A program made the translations under genes and the position numbers. Source: Tritonibacter scottomollicae (GTDB lineage Bacteria > Pseudomonadota > Alphaproteobacteria > Rhodobacterales > Rhodobacteraceae). Taken from it: a stretch of DNA of 64,000 nt. Of the stretch, positions 8,047 through 17,990 are shown piece by piece (positions within the stretch are counted from its first letter, which is position 1; every line of letters starts with the position of its first letter). The notes beneath the pieces are model-generated. The model did no database searches. It had not been told where the DNA came from and worked only from the letters and a program-made list of their open reading frames with translations. The DNA lies in assembly GCF_003003215.1 (NCBI RefSeq), contig NZ_PVUF01000001.1, positions 682,001 to 746,000 on the forward strand, read 5' to 3'.

Positions 8047-11000
8047 GCAGCACCCTCCAGCGTGGCGAGGATGAAGTTCCGCCGTGTCACCCAAAGACCG
8101 GCCTCGCGCAAAGCCCGGAACCTGTCCCACATGGCCTGCAACGCCGCCGGGTTCTCGCGTTCCAGAAACCCCACCAGATCCTCGCGGCCCAGCGTGGCCT
8201 CGAAATAGAGGTCGAACAGATGCGCCGGCACCACTTGGGCCAGATGCGCAAAGGCGGCCATGTGATCCAGCGTCGCCGCGATCTCGGCGCCGCCGCGAAA
8301 GCCGTGGTTCATCATCGAGGTGGCCCAATGCGGATCAGAGGCGCGGGCGCGGGTGACGCGGGCGATTTCCTCTTGCAGGCTGCGGGCCTGCGGCGTGTCG
8401 AGGCGCGTGGCGTCCATGTGGTAGAGCGACGGCGCCTCATGGCCCAGCCGGCTCATCGCGGCGGCAAATCCGGCCTCATGGGCGGCATAATCCGAGGCCA
8501 CCAGCACGTCTGTCTCCGCCAGATCCTGCAGGTGCACGAAGCTGTCGGCGCTTTGCAGCCGGTCCTCCAGCGCGGCGCGGGCCTCATGGATTTCGCCTTT
8601 GGCGTCGATGGCATGCGAGGAGGCCTTGAGCCAGGCCTCACCCGCCGCCGCGCGGGCCTCGTCTGAGTAGTCATCCAGATGCGCGGTCATGTTGAGGCCG
8701 TATTGGCCGGGCTTGGGGCCAAAGACGCGCGGGATGGCGGTCAGATAGGGGTTGTCGCCGGGGTCTTCCTCGCGCGCGGCCAGCGCGGCGGCGGCGGCCT
8801 CGAACATCTGGGCCAGACCGGGAAAGACGTCGCGAAACAGGCCGGAGACCCGAAGGGTGACATCAATGCGGGGACGACCCAGCAGCGCCAGCGGAATGAC
8901 CTCGAAGCCGGAGACCCGCTCGGAGCCCTCGTCCCAAAGCGGCGCCAGCCCGGCAAGATGCAGCGCCATGGCGAACTCCTCGCCCGCCGTGCGCATGGTG
9001 GCCGAGCCCCAGAGATCCACCACCAGCCCGCGTGGCCAGTCGCCATGGTCCTGCAGGTGGCGGCGCAGCAGCTCTTCCGCCAGTTTGACCCCTTGCGCCT
9101 GCGCCGCCCGCGACGGCACCGCGCGGGGGTCCGTGGTAAAGAGGTTGCGCCCCGTGGGCATCACGTCCGACCGGCCCCGATAGGGCGAGCCGGACGGGCC
9201 GGGGGCGATCATCCGGCCCGCCAGAGCCTCCAGCAGCCCGCGCATCTCAGCTGCGCCATGATCGCCGCTGCCAAAGATATGCAGCCCCTCGCCATATTGG
9301 CTTTCCTTGATGTCGCAGACAAAGCGGTCGATGCGGGTGATCGCCTCCGCCGCCGAGGCCTCGGCGGGGATGTTCAGGTCCGCTTCGACGCCGCTGCCCT
9401 GAGCCTCTGCCCGGATGTCGGCGATCAGCCGGTCGCGGCGGGACGGATCCAGACCATCGGCGGTGGAGTATTCATCCAGCAGGCTCTCGAGCCGCCCCAT
9501 GCCCTCTGGCAAGGTGGTCTGGGCCAGCGGTGGTGGCATGTGACCAACTGTAATCGCAGCAATGCGGCGCTTGGCCTGGGCGGCCTCGCCGGGGTCGTTG
9601 ACGATGAAGGGGTAGATCACCGGCATCGATGCGCAAAGCGCCTCGGGCCAGCAGGCCGCGGACAGCGCCACCGCCTTGCCCGGCAGCCATTCCAGCGTGC
9701 CATGGGCGCCCACATGCACCAGCGCGTCGGTCTGGGTTTGCAGCCAGAGGTAGAAGGCGACATAGCCATGCCGGGGCGTGCGGTCGAGGTCGTGGTAGTC
9801 GTCCTCGCGCAGGTGGACATCGCCGCGCTCGGGCTGCAGGGCGATGAGCGCCTTGCCCGCGCGCAGGGCGCGGAACTGCACCATGCCGTCGTGGATGGCC
9901 GGATCATCCTCCGGTGCCCCCCATGCCGCATGTAGGTCATTGCGGAGGCTTTCGGGGAGGGTCTCAAGTGCGGCGCGATAGTCGGCAATAGGCCAACTCA
10001 GCACCTCCTGCGAGAGGCGCGCACCGAGATCATCTTCCGGCGTGACATCATAGCCCTCTGCCGCGAGGGCAGAGAGGATCGCACTGGTCGAGGCCAGCGC
10101 ATCCAGCCCCACCGCATGGGCGAGGTTGTAATCGCGGCCCGGATAGGTCGAGAGCACCAGCGCCAGATGTGTTTCCGCAGGTTTGGCCCGGCTGAGGCGC
10201 AGATGTGCCTCGACCCTGTCCAGCGCCGCCGCGATACGATCCGCATCGGCGCGATGGATGAAACGAGAGTATTGCAGATCCGGGTCGCGTTTGGTGGGGG
10301 ATTTGAAGCTAACGACACCGGCAAACAGTCGCCCGTCCACCTCGGGCAGCACCACATGCATGGCGAGGTCGGCAGGCGATAGGCCGCGGTCGGCCAGATC
10401 CCAGTCCTTGCGCCGGGCGGTCGACAGCGCCACCTGAAACACCGGACAGCCGGTGAGGCTGAGTGGCGAGGCGCTGCCATCACGGCCCTGCGCGGAAAAG
10501 GCGGTGGCGTTGATGATCGCTGCCGGATCAAGCCGAGGCAGCTCGGCACGCAGCCAGTCTACCGCCTCGGGCGCTTTGAGGCTGGGGGCAAAGATGCCGA
10601 AGGCCGCATAACCCCGGTGGCGCAGCTGCGCGATCATCGCATCGATCGGTGCGGTGTCGGCAGAGGTCAGGTAGGAGCGATAGAAACTCAGCAGGACCAA
10701 AGGTCTGTCCTGTTGCGGCAGGTCGCTCAGCACGCCATGGTCGGGATCGTAGTAGCCAAAATCGGGCACGGTCTTCTTGCCGATCACCGGCCCGGCATAA
10801 AGCCCCGCCGCCAGCGCCAACTGCGCCAAAGCGGCCTGGGCTGCCACCGCACCGCCCGCATCACACAGGCTTTGCAACCGGCGCAGGGTGGAGACGGGCA
10901 GGGTGGAGAGTTCGTCCAGTCGCGGATCTTCCTGCCCGTCGGCGGGCAGGATCGCCAGCGCGATGCCCTTGCGCCGGGCCAAATCCTGCAGCGTGGCAAG

Positions 11001-11288
11001 CCCGTAGGACCAGTAGCTCTCGCCGCCGATCAGACGCACCAGAACGCCCTTTGCGCCCTCCAGCGTTTGTTCCGCATAGACATCGACCGAGAGCGGGTGT
11101 TTGAGCGCAACCAGATTGGCAAGCCGAGTGGAGGGGAGTTTGCCGTCCGCGCGGTGCCAGCCCGCCGCAAAGGCGCCGAGATCGCTGTCGGAAAAGGACA
11201 GCACCACCAGATCGCCGGGGGTCTGTCCGACGTCATAGGGGGTGTCTGTTTCTCCGAGCCCGTGGCTTTCGCGGAAGACGACGTGCAT
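8043..11288 (-). CDS. cobN: cobaltochelatase subunit CobN
   Basis: 1081 aa, somewhat shorter than the ~1,250-aa textbook CobN but continuous over the family. It is the large, substrate-binding subunit of the ATP-dependent chelatase that inserts cobalt into hydrogenobyrinic acid a,c-diamide. Conserved blocks include HVGAHGTLEWLPGKAV (mid-protein), GLHIFGSGDHGAAEMRGLLE and the C-terminal HGFRGGAEIAATLDH. The ATPase partners CobS and CobT are not in the window. It is separated from cobW by 150 bp holding a palindromic element, and overlaps cobG by 4 bp. Confidence 0.96.
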   Translation of the reverse strand: MHVVFRESHGLGETDTPYDVGQTPGDLVVLSFSDSDLGAFAAGWHRADGKLPSTRLANLVALKHPLSVDVYAEQTLEGAKGVLVRLIGGESYWSYGLATLQDLARRKGIALAILPADGQEDPRLDELSTLPVSTLRRLQSLCDAGGAVAAQAALAQLALAAGLYAGPVIGKKTVPDFGYYDPDHGVLSDLPQQDRPLVLLSFYRSYLTSADTAPIDAMIAQLRHRGYAAFGIFAPSLKAPEAVDWLRAELPRLDPAAIINATAFSAQGRDGSASPLSLTGCPVFQVALSTARRKDWDLADRGLSPADLAMHVVLPEVDGRLFAGVVSFKSPTKRDPDLQYSRFIHRADADRIAAALDRVEAHLRLSRAKPAETHLALVLSTYPGRDYNLAHAVGLDALASTSAILSALAAEGYDVTPEDDLGARLSQEVLSWPIADYRAALETLPESLRNDLHAAWGAPEDDPAIHDGMVQFRALRAGKALIALQPERGDVHLREDDYHDLDRTPRHGYVAFYLWLQTQTDALVHVGAHGTLEWLPGKAVALSAACWPEALCASMPVIYPFIVNDPGEAAQAKRRIAAITVGHMPPPLAQTTLPEGMGRLESLLDEYSTADGLDPSRRDRLIADIRAEAQGSGVEADLNIPAEASAAEAITRIDRFVCDIKESQYGEGLHIFGSGDHGAAEMRGLLEALAGRMIAPGPSGSPYRGRSDVMPTGRNLFTTDPRAVPSRAAQAQGVKLAEELLRRHLQDHGDWPRGLVVDLWGSATMRTAGEEFAMALHLAGLAPLWDEGSERVSGFEVIPLALLGRPRIDVTLRVSGLFRDVFPGLAQMFEAAAAALAAREEDPGDNPYLTAIPRVFGPKPGQYGLNMTAHLDDYSDEARAAAGEAWLKASSHAIDAKGEIHEARAALEDRLQSADSFVHLQDLAETDVLVASDYAAHEAGFAAAMSRLGHEAPSLYHMDATRLDTPQARSLQEEIARVTRARASDPHWATSMMNHGFRGGAEIAATLDHMAAFAHLAQVVPAHLFDLYFEATLGREDLVGFLERENPAALQAMWDRFRALREAGLWVTRRNFILATLEGAA

Positions 11289-11318
11289 GAGGTTGGTCCG
11301 CTTCGTTCAAATCGGAAA

Positions 11319-11381
11319 GGGCAGCATCCGACCCTGGGTGGGTGCGAAGCGCCCTCCCGGGGGGAGGGTTGGGCGCTGCCC
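11319..11381. repeat. nested palindromic element, copy 2
   Basis: Sits in the cobW-cobN gap in the opposite orientation to copy 1. The core CTGGGTGGGTGCGAAGCGCC and following CTCCCGGGGGGAGGG match copy 1's complement almost base for base. The outer arms GGGCAGC (11319-11325) and GCTGCCC (11375-11381) pair. A separate 8-bp hairpin, GCCCGGCG-TGTC-CGCCGGGC, follows at 11378-11397. Because it lies inside an operon it may form an RNA structure between cobW and cobN. Confidence 0.65.
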
Positions 11382-11438
11382 GGCGTGTCCGCCGGGCGGG
11401 ACCTCATGGCGAGAGGTCAGCGCCCTTGGTGTTGAAAC

Positions 11439-12473
<1,035 letters not shown>

Positions 12474-12489
12474 GGTCGGCCTTTCAAGG

Positions 12490-12972
12490 TCAGTCCTGCG
12501 CCAGTTCGGCAGGGGGCATTTCTGTGGGGGCGTCGGAGCCCTCGGATGAGGCGTTTGATGCCGCCGCCGGGGTCAGCTCGACCCCGGGCATGGAGACCGG
12601 CGGGATGCGGGCGATCGACTGCTTGCGGAACACCACGGGGCGTTCGCGCCAGGGCACAAATCCGGTGTCGGTGGCGGCATAAGCGGCAGCGCCTGCGAGG
12701 ATGTCGTCCAGATGGGTGTCGGGGTCGAGATCGCCGTAGATATAGCTCCAACGCTCCGGCCCGCCGGAGAGATGCAGCGTGCAGCTGCGGCTACAAGCGG
12801 AGAGGCATTCGACGCCGCGCACGGTAACGCCCTCGGGCAGGGGCGCGCCTGCAAGGCGATCCGCAAGGATGCGTCCCGGGCGGATGGCCTCCGGGTCGGC
12901 GCCTTCGGGACGGCAGGTGGTGCAAACGGTCAGGACAACCGGCTCCGGGCTCTGGCTGGGGGTGTCTCCCAT
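12490..12972 (-). CDS. DUF1636 metal-binding protein (thioredoxin-like ferredoxin type)
   Basis: 160 aa from MGDTPSQSPEPVVLTVCTTC. The cysteines CTTC (residues ~17-20) and, about 45 residues on, CLSACSRSCT resemble the four-cysteine pattern of thioredoxin-fold [2Fe-2S] proteins. The start at 12972 is set by a strong Shine-Dalgarno (AGGAGGAGAC, 12990-12981); the open frame upstream runs through the riboswitch and is not coding. It is the first gene after the riboswitch and precedes cobW, so a role in cobalt handling or redox for cobalamin synthesis is likely but unproven. Confidence 0.85.
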   Translation of the reverse strand: MGDTPSQSPEPVVLTVCTTCRPEGADPEAIRPGRILADRLAGAPLPEGVTVRGVECLSACSRSCTLHLSGGPERWSYIYGDLDPDTHLDDILAGAAAYAATDTGFVPWRERPVVFRKQSIARIPPVSMPGVELTPAAASNASSEGSDAPTEMPPAELAQD

Positions 12973-13096
12973 GCGGCCTTGTCTCCTCCTTCTGGGCGGA
13001 AGCGGGGCCGGGCCAGCAAGGGGCACCGACGCCATGGAGTGACGGCAAGCCCTCGACCGGTCGCGGAACACCCCGTCCGCCGGTTCAAAACGCGTG

Positions 13097-13300
13097 TTGG
13101 CAGGTCTCCCGGCTTGCGGATGCCAGGGCGGATCTGCCCTGACGGTCATCCCGCCTTCCCGGTGCGACCCCATCGGGGTATGCGCCAGTGGCGTCGGGAG
13201 ACCTCTCCGGTCACGGTCGCGGGGGCGGCTGTGCTTGAGGGCGCGCGGGACGCCCGTGTCACATTCCCTCTTCGCCCGAAGGGTGTCATCTTCGGGAACC
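13097..13300 (-). promoter_or_regulatory. cobalamin riboswitch controlling the cob operon
   Basis: Read on the minus strand, the leader contains all the usual blocks in order: GAAGAGGGAATGTGACAC (about 13279-13250), the core AGCCGCCCCCGCGACCGTGA (13231-13212), GCCACTGGCG, GGGAAGGCGGG (about 13162-13152) and the closing CAAGCCGGGAGACCTGCC (13116-13099). These match the B12-box consensus of adenosylcobalamin aptamers. The first start codon downstream is the DUF1636 gene at 12972. Cobalamin binding would be expected to lower expression of DUF1636-cobW-cobN and the genes behind them. Confidence 0.95.
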
Positions 13301-13370
13301 AACGAAATTCCCTTGCGCCATGGCGGCACTCTTTGTCAAGACATGGGGTCAGACAGCAGGAGTGACCCCC

Positions 13371-14018
13371 GTGAGCGACGAGACCACCGCAAAGACCGAA
13401 AACGACATCTCTGAGGAGGAAGCGGCGCGCCACGCCTCCAAAATGGCGAAGAAGAAGGCCGCCCGCGACCGGATGATGAAAACCAAGGATGGCGAAAAAG
13501 GCCTGATTATCGTCCACACCGGCCCCGGCAAGGGCAAATCCTCCTCGGGATTCGGCATGGTGATGCGCTGCATCGCCCATGGCATGCCCTCGGCGGTAGT
13601 GCAGTTCATCAAGGGCGCGTGGCAGACCGGCGAGCGCACGCTGATCGAGGAGAATTTCGCCGACCTGTGCCAATTCTACGCCATGGGCGAGGGCTTCACT
13701 TGGGAAACACAGGACAAGGCCCGCGATATCGCTGCCGCTCGCGCCGGTTGGGAGAAGGCAAAGGAGATGATCCTGGACGAGCGCAACACCATGGTGCTGC
13801 TCGACGAGATCAACATCGCGCTGCGCTACGAGTATCTGGATTTGCAGGAGGTTCTGGAGTTCCTGGTGGAGCGCAAGCCGCCGATGACCCATGTGGTGCT
13901 GACTGGGCGCAACGCCAAGGAAGAGCTGATTGAGATCGCCGATCTGGTGACCGAGATGACGCAGGTGAAGCATCCGTTCCGCGCTGGGATCAAGGCGCAG
14001 AAGGGTGTGGAATTCTGA
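13371..14018 (+). CDS. cobO: cob(I)yrinic acid a,c-diamide adenosyltransferase (CobO/BtuR type)
   Basis: 215 aa with a GTG start at 13371, preceded by AGGAG at 13359-13363; the frame stays open upstream to an ATG at 13320 but that has no good ribosome site and overlaps the divergent leader. The P-loop HTGPGKGKSSSGFGM lies near residue 47, followed by VVQFIKGAW and MVLLDEINIAL, all standard for CobO. It adds the 5'-deoxyadenosyl group to the reduced corrinoid. It diverges from the riboswitch-led operon and is not itself preceded by a B12 box. Confidence 0.95.
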   Translation: MSDETTAKTENDISEEEAARHASKMAKKKAARDRMMKTKDGEKGLIIVHTGPGKGKSSSGFGMVMRCIAHGMPSAVVQFIKGAWQTGERTLIEENFADLCQFYAMGEGFTWETQDKARDIAAARAGWEKAKEMILDERNTMVLLDEINIALRYEYLDLQEVLEFLVERKPPMTHVVLTGRNAKEELIEIADLVTEMTQVKHPFRAGIKAQKGVEF

Positions 14019-14049
14019 AGCTTCGGGCCTTGTGGCTGGTTTTGGGATG

Positions 14050-14093
14050 CGAGGCTCTGCCTCGCGCTCCGAGGTATTTGGAAAAAGATGAAG
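14050..14093 (+). repeat. dispersed intergenic element ending in AAAGATGAAG, copy 1
   Basis: A small GC hairpin (GAGGCTCTGCCTC, 14051-14063) followed by GAGGTATTTGGAAAAAGATG and AAG (14071-14093). Related copies lie downstream of the aldo/keto reductase (30325-30390) and downstream of glpX (54377-54405, reverse). It sits just past the cobO stop, suggesting a 3'-end role such as transcript termination or protection. The rest of the gap to 14259 shows no gene. Confidence 0.55.
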
Positions 14094-14259
14094 GGGTTGT
14101 TGCGCCCTTTGGTTCTGCTGTGCAGGTCAGGAGGGCTGACCTATTGTTTCGTGCGCGAAACAACGGGGCAGTCTTGCTGATACTTTTTATGCGCTTTGCA
14201 AGAGTTGCGCGCGCATCAATCTGGGGCGCGCGCAACAGGGGGCATCAGGGGTAGACCTG

Positions 14260-15849
14260 TCAGGCCGCCAGTCGTGCGGCTCTGTCGCGGATATAGGTGT
14301 CGACGGCGGCGCGCTCTGCCTCGTTCAAGCGCAGGCCCAGTTTCGTGCGCCGCCAGAGATAATCCTCGCCCGAGCGCACCCATTCACGGGTGATCGCCCA
14401 ATCGAGTTCCCGGGCGGTGATCGTCGCGCCAAAGCTTTGGCCCAGATCAGCCTCTTCCTTGGCGTCAGCCAGTAGGTCCCAGGCCTCGGTGCCATAAGCG
14501 CGCAGCAGGCGGCGCACGGCATAGGGCGTCAGGAACGGGTAGTCGCGGGCGAGCCTGTCGCGCAGCTTTGCCACATCCTCCACCGGGAAGTCGCCGCCGG
14601 GCAGCGACACGCCGGCGGTCCAATTGTCGGAGAGGTCGGGAAAGGCCTCGCCGATCTTGGCCAGTGCGGCCTCGGCCAGTTTGCGGTAGGTGGTGATCTT
14701 GCCGCCGAACACGTTCAAGAGCGGCGCCTGGGTCTGATCCAGGGTCAGCACATATTCGCGCGTTGCGGCGGAGGCGGAGCTGGCGCCGTCGTCATAGAGC
14801 GGTCGCACGCCGGAATAGGTCCAGACGATCTGATCGCGGGAAACGGGTTTTTCGAAGTAGTTCGACGCAAAATCAACCAGATAGTCCTGTTCCTCCTCGG
14901 TGCAGACCGGCTTGGTCTCTGGGTCGGGATGGTCCGCATCAGTGGTGCCGATGAGGGTGAAATCCTCCTCGTAGGGGATGGCGAAAATGATGCGCCCGTC
15001 CTGACCCTGGAAGAAATAGCAGCGCCCGTGATCGTAGAGTTTCGGCACGACGATATGGCTGCCGCGCACCAGTCGCACGCTCTCTCGGCTGTTTTGGCCC
15101 AGCTTTTGACGCAGCACATCCGCCACCCAGGGACCGCCCGCGTTCACGAGCATCTTGGCGCGGCGCGTGGTCTCTTCGCCGGTGGCGAGATCCTTCAGAC
15201 GGATCTCCCAGTGGTCGGCGTGGCGGGTGGCGTTGACCACTTCGGTGCGGGTCAGGATTTCCGCCCCTCGGGTCTCGGCATCACGGGCGTTGAGCACCAC
15301 GAGCCGGGCGTCCTCGACCCAGCAGTCGGAATACTCAAACGCCTTTTTGAACTTTGAGTTCAGGGGCTTGCCTGCCTCATCCGTGGTCAGATCAACGGTT
15401 GAGGTGCCGGGCAGGATGCCGCGTTTGCCAAGCGTGTCATACATGAACAGACCCAAGCGGATCAGCCAGGCCGGGCGGCGGCCCCTCATCCACGGCATGA
15501 AAGTGGTCAGCAGCTTGGATGTCGGCGTGGTGTTATCGAACCGCATGTCCTTGTGGAAGGGCAGCACAAAGCGCATCGGCCAGGAGATATGCGGCATGGC
15601 GCGCAGCAGCACCTCGCGTTCGATCAGCGCTTCCTGCACCAGCCGAAATTCGAAATACTCCAGATAGCGCAAGCCCCCGTGGAACAGTTTGGTGGAGGCC
15701 GAGGAGGTGGCGGAGGCGAGATCGTTCTTCTCGGCCAATGCGACCGACAGGCCACGACCGGCGGCGTCGCGGGCGATGCCGCAGCCGTTGATGCCGCCGC
15801 CAATGACAAAAAGATCGGTGATGTCGGAGGTGTGAGCTGTATCAGTCAT
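14260..15849 (-). CDS. glpD: glycerol-3-phosphate dehydrogenase, aerobic, FAD-dependent
   Basis: 529 aa from MTDTAHTSDITDLFVIGGGI. The FAD-binding GGGINGCGIARDAAGRG is at residues ~15-31, and SASTKLFHGGLRYLEYFEF follows near residue 50, a GlpD hallmark. It oxidises glycerol-3-phosphate to dihydroxyacetone phosphate at the membrane and passes electrons to quinone. The start at 15849 overlaps the upstream regulator gene by 8 bp; the longer frame beyond it is inside that gene. glpF and glpK are not in the window. Confidence 0.95.
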   Translation of the reverse strand: MTDTAHTSDITDLFVIGGGINGCGIARDAAGRGLSVALAEKNDLASATSSASTKLFHGGLRYLEYFEFRLVQEALIEREVLLRAMPHISWPMRFVLPFHKDMRFDNTTPTSKLLTTFMPWMRGRRPAWLIRLGLFMYDTLGKRGILPGTSTVDLTTDEAGKPLNSKFKKAFEYSDCWVEDARLVVLNARDAETRGAEILTRTEVVNATRHADHWEIRLKDLATGEETTRRAKMLVNAGGPWVADVLRQKLGQNSRESVRLVRGSHIVVPKLYDHGRCYFFQGQDGRIIFAIPYEEDFTLIGTTDADHPDPETKPVCTEEEQDYLVDFASNYFEKPVSRDQIVWTYSGVRPLYDDGASSASAATREYVLTLDQTQAPLLNVFGGKITTYRKLAEAALAKIGEAFPDLSDNWTAGVSLPGGDFPVEDVAKLRDRLARDYPFLTPYAVRRLLRAYGTEAWDLLADAKEEADLGQSFGATITARELDWAITREWVRSGEDYLWRRTKLGLRLNEAERAAVDTYIRDRAARLAA

Positions 15850-16636
15850 TTTCGCTGCTTTCGGTTTCCGGGTTGCCGTCCGCAATGAGGATTCGGGTGC
15901 CGGAGGCGGCTGCGGCCTCGGCGAATTCCGGCGGTACGGGGCGGTCGGTGATGACAATATCCAGCTCCGCCAGCGCGCAGATGCGCACCGGAGCGGAGCG
16001 GTCGAATTTGCTGCCGTCGCAGATCAGGATGCGGGTGCGAGCGTTTTGCAGGATGGCGCGGGCGACGGAGACTTCGCGGGCGTCATGGTCGAGGATGGCA
16101 CCGTCCGCATCGAGGGCAGAGGCACCGATCACGGCATAGTCGACCTTGTAGCGGTTGATGAAGGCCACCGCCTCTTCGCCGACAATGGCGCCATCGCTTT
16201 GGCGGATAGAGCCGCCGACAAGGATCAGATCGCGTGTTTCCTTGTCCATCATCATATTGATAATATTGATATTGTTGGACAGGAGGGTGAGCCCGGCATG
16301 GCCAGAGAGTGCGCGTGCCACCTGTTCGGTGGAGGTGCCTATATTCAGCGCGATGGAGCAATTCTCCGGGATCACATCGGCAGCCAGCACCGCCATGGCG
16401 CGTTTGCCGGCGGCATTCAGGCTGCGCCGTTCCCCGTAGCCGCGATTGGCGGCAGAGGCGATGCGCACCGCGCCACCATGCACCCGGCTGAGTTGGCCAC
16501 GCGCCGACAGGTCGCGCAGGTCGGTGCGCACGGTCTGCAAAGACACACCAAAGCGGCGCGCGAGGTCTTCGACCTCGACGCGATCCTGCGCTGTGAGCAG
16601 GGAGAGGATTTCGTTTTGGCGGTCGCTTGCGTCCAT
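15842..16636 (-). CDS. glpR: DeoR-family transcriptional regulator, probable glycerol-3-phosphate repressor
   Basis: 264 aa. An N-terminal winged helix (QNEILSLLTAQDRVEVEDLA, then FGVSLQTVRTDLRDL) is followed by the DeoR sugar-phosphate sensing domain with LVGGSIRQSDGAIVG and VDYAVIGASALDADGAILDHD. It is co-directional with glpD and overlaps it by 8 bp, so control of glycerol-3-phosphate use is the natural inference. An AAGGAAAG ribosome site precedes the ATG. The effector itself cannot be read from sequence. Confidence 0.88.
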   Translation of the reverse strand: MDASDRQNEILSLLTAQDRVEVEDLARRFGVSLQTVRTDLRDLSARGQLSRVHGGAVRIASAANRGYGERRSLNAAGKRAMAVLAADVIPENCSIALNIGTSTEQVARALSGHAGLTLLSNNINIINMMMDKETRDLILVGGSIRQSDGAIVGEEAVAFINRYKVDYAVIGASALDADGAILDHDAREVSVARAILQNARTRILICDGSKFDRSAPVRICALAELDIVITDRPVPPEFAEAAAASGTRILIADGNPETESSEND

Positions 16637-16720
16637 CGGCTTTCCTTTTCGTGGTCAGGCATAGCGAATGGCACGCGTTTTGTCACGTGCGGATTTCGTT
16701 GTGATGTGTCGAGGGTGTAA

Positions 16721-16760
16721 AGCGAAAGCCCTTTGCGCAAATGCGCAAAGGGCTTTCGCT
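16721..16760. terminator. perfect 19-bp inverted repeat, probable terminator
   Basis: Arms AGCGAAAGCCCTTTGCGCA (16721-16739) and TGCGCAAAGGGCTTTCGCT (16742-16760) are exact complements with only AA between them. On the minus strand the hairpin is followed by a short TTTAC. It lies ~110 bp past the DUF1513 stop and ~85 bp before the glpR start, so it may end the iron operon transcript. The short T-run makes intrinsic termination uncertain; a protein-binding palindrome is the alternative. Confidence 0.55.
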
Positions 16761-16796
16761 TCGCATTTGGATTGAGGTTCGCCCGGACAAGGGCCG

Positions 16797-16858
16797 GGCA
16801 GCCCCCGACCTCCCCCACGGGAGGGGGCTTCACCCCCACCCGAGGTCGGGGGTCGCCC
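16797..16858. repeat. nested palindromic element, copy 3 (diverged)
   Basis: Outer arms GGGCAGCCCCCGACCTC (16797-16813) and GAGGTCGGGGGTCGCCC (16842-16858) pair with only a swapped CA/GA mismatch. They enclose CCCCACGGGAGGGG and a C-rich stretch. The layout and size match the copies at 1521 and 11319, but the base sequence has drifted. It lies immediately past the DUF1513 stop codon. Confidence 0.6.
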
Positions 16859-16867
16859 TTCGTGCTC

Positions 16868-17941
16868 TCAAACCAGCGGGATCAGATGGTTGTCCCAGGC
16901 CAGGGGGGCGGTGGCGAGAGTTTCGACCTGCGTGCCGATACGGGCCACGGCGCCGGTGCCGGTGCTCGCGAGAAAGCCCGCGCGGGTGGTGGCCAGGCCG
17001 CAGACGTCTGCCAGCGCGTGTTCTGCCACCAGCGCGCCGCTGGCACAGTCCATCACTTGCACCACACCGCCACGCGGCGAGGTCACTGCGACCTGCGTCT
17101 CATCGCCGGAAAATGCAATGGAGCCGCCATAGCCACTGAGATTGCGCAGGCGCGGGTCGTCCTCCCCCATCAGTCGGTGCGTTTCGCCGGGGAAATGCAG
17201 GCCCACAATGGGCACATCGGCGCCCAGATCGCCCTGCCACTGCATCGCAAAGCCCACGGTGCCATCGCTGCGCACGGCGATATGGCGGATGGAGTTCTTG
17301 TGCAGATCAGCGGGCAGTTCCATCTGCTCCTGTATCTCGCCAGACAGGCTCAGATAGCTGAGGTTGGGTCGCATGAACGGGATGTTCAGTTTGGCGCGGC
17401 CCGAATCCGGGTGGGTCTCGATGCCGCCATTGGCAACCACAAGGCCGGGGGCGTCACGGCGCAAACGCATTTCATGCGGGCCGATGCCGCCGGAGGGAAA
17501 CTGGCCGATGCGGCGGTAATCGCGGGCGTTCCAGACCCCGATCATGCCTTCGCCGTTTTCATAAGCGTTTTCAGTTGTGTACATCACCTCGCCTTCCGGA
17601 GAGAACACGCCGTGGCCATAGAAATGGTGGCCCTCCGGTGGCTCCAGTCGCGCCAGTTGGGCACCAGTGCGGCAGTCAATCACATCGGCAAAGCGGCCCG
17701 GACGGCGGGCAAAGGCCACCGCCTCGGGGCGGGTGGGATGAGCGCTGGCGGCATGGCCCCGGTCGGGCAGGGAATGGCGAAACAGCACCTCGCCCGCCGC
17801 AGACAGACCCGCAACCACAAACAGCCCCAACTCGTCCTTGCCCGCAGACAGATAGGCGGGCGCGCCCGCGTCGGCCCAGGTGGCGGAAGGGGCCATGCTG
17901 CTGGCCATGAGGCCTGCAATGAAGCCGCGTCGAGAGGGCAT
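16868..17941 (-). CDS. DUF1513 family Tat-exported protein of an iron operon
   Basis: 357 aa from MPSRRGFIAGLMASSMAPSA, with AGGAG eight bases upstream of the ATG at 17941; a frame extension into the imelysin gene is rejected. The RRGFI start followed by a hydrophobic stretch ending TWADA is a twin-arginine signal. The rest is a predicted beta-propeller-like periplasmic protein (repeated FYGHGVFSPEGEVMYTTEN and IGPHEMRLRRDA segments), as in DUF1513. It is the last gene of bfd-bfr-diheme-imelysin-DUF1513. The biochemical role is unknown; iron acquisition is inferred from the neighbours. Confidence 0.85.
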   Translation of the reverse strand: MPSRRGFIAGLMASSMAPSATWADAGAPAYLSAGKDELGLFVVAGLSAAGEVLFRHSLPDRGHAASAHPTRPEAVAFARRPGRFADVIDCRTGAQLARLEPPEGHHFYGHGVFSPEGEVMYTTENAYENGEGMIGVWNARDYRRIGQFPSGGIGPHEMRLRRDAPGLVVANGGIETHPDSGRAKLNIPFMRPNLSYLSLSGEIQEQMELPADLHKNSIRHIAVRSDGTVGFAMQWQGDLGADVPIVGLHFPGETHRLMGEDDPRLRNLSGYGGSIAFSGDETQVAVTSPRGGVVQVMDCASGALVAEHALADVCGLATTRAGFLASTGTGAVARIGTQVETLATAPLAWDNHLIPLV

Positions 17942-17990
17942 TTGAAAACTCCTGTCCGTGATCGAAAAAAAGGGGCGTGAGGGCGTCGGG

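Noticed and set aside
13300-13371. Second cobalamin riboswitch controlling cobO
   Set aside because: No B12-box blocks are readable on the plus strand before cobO.
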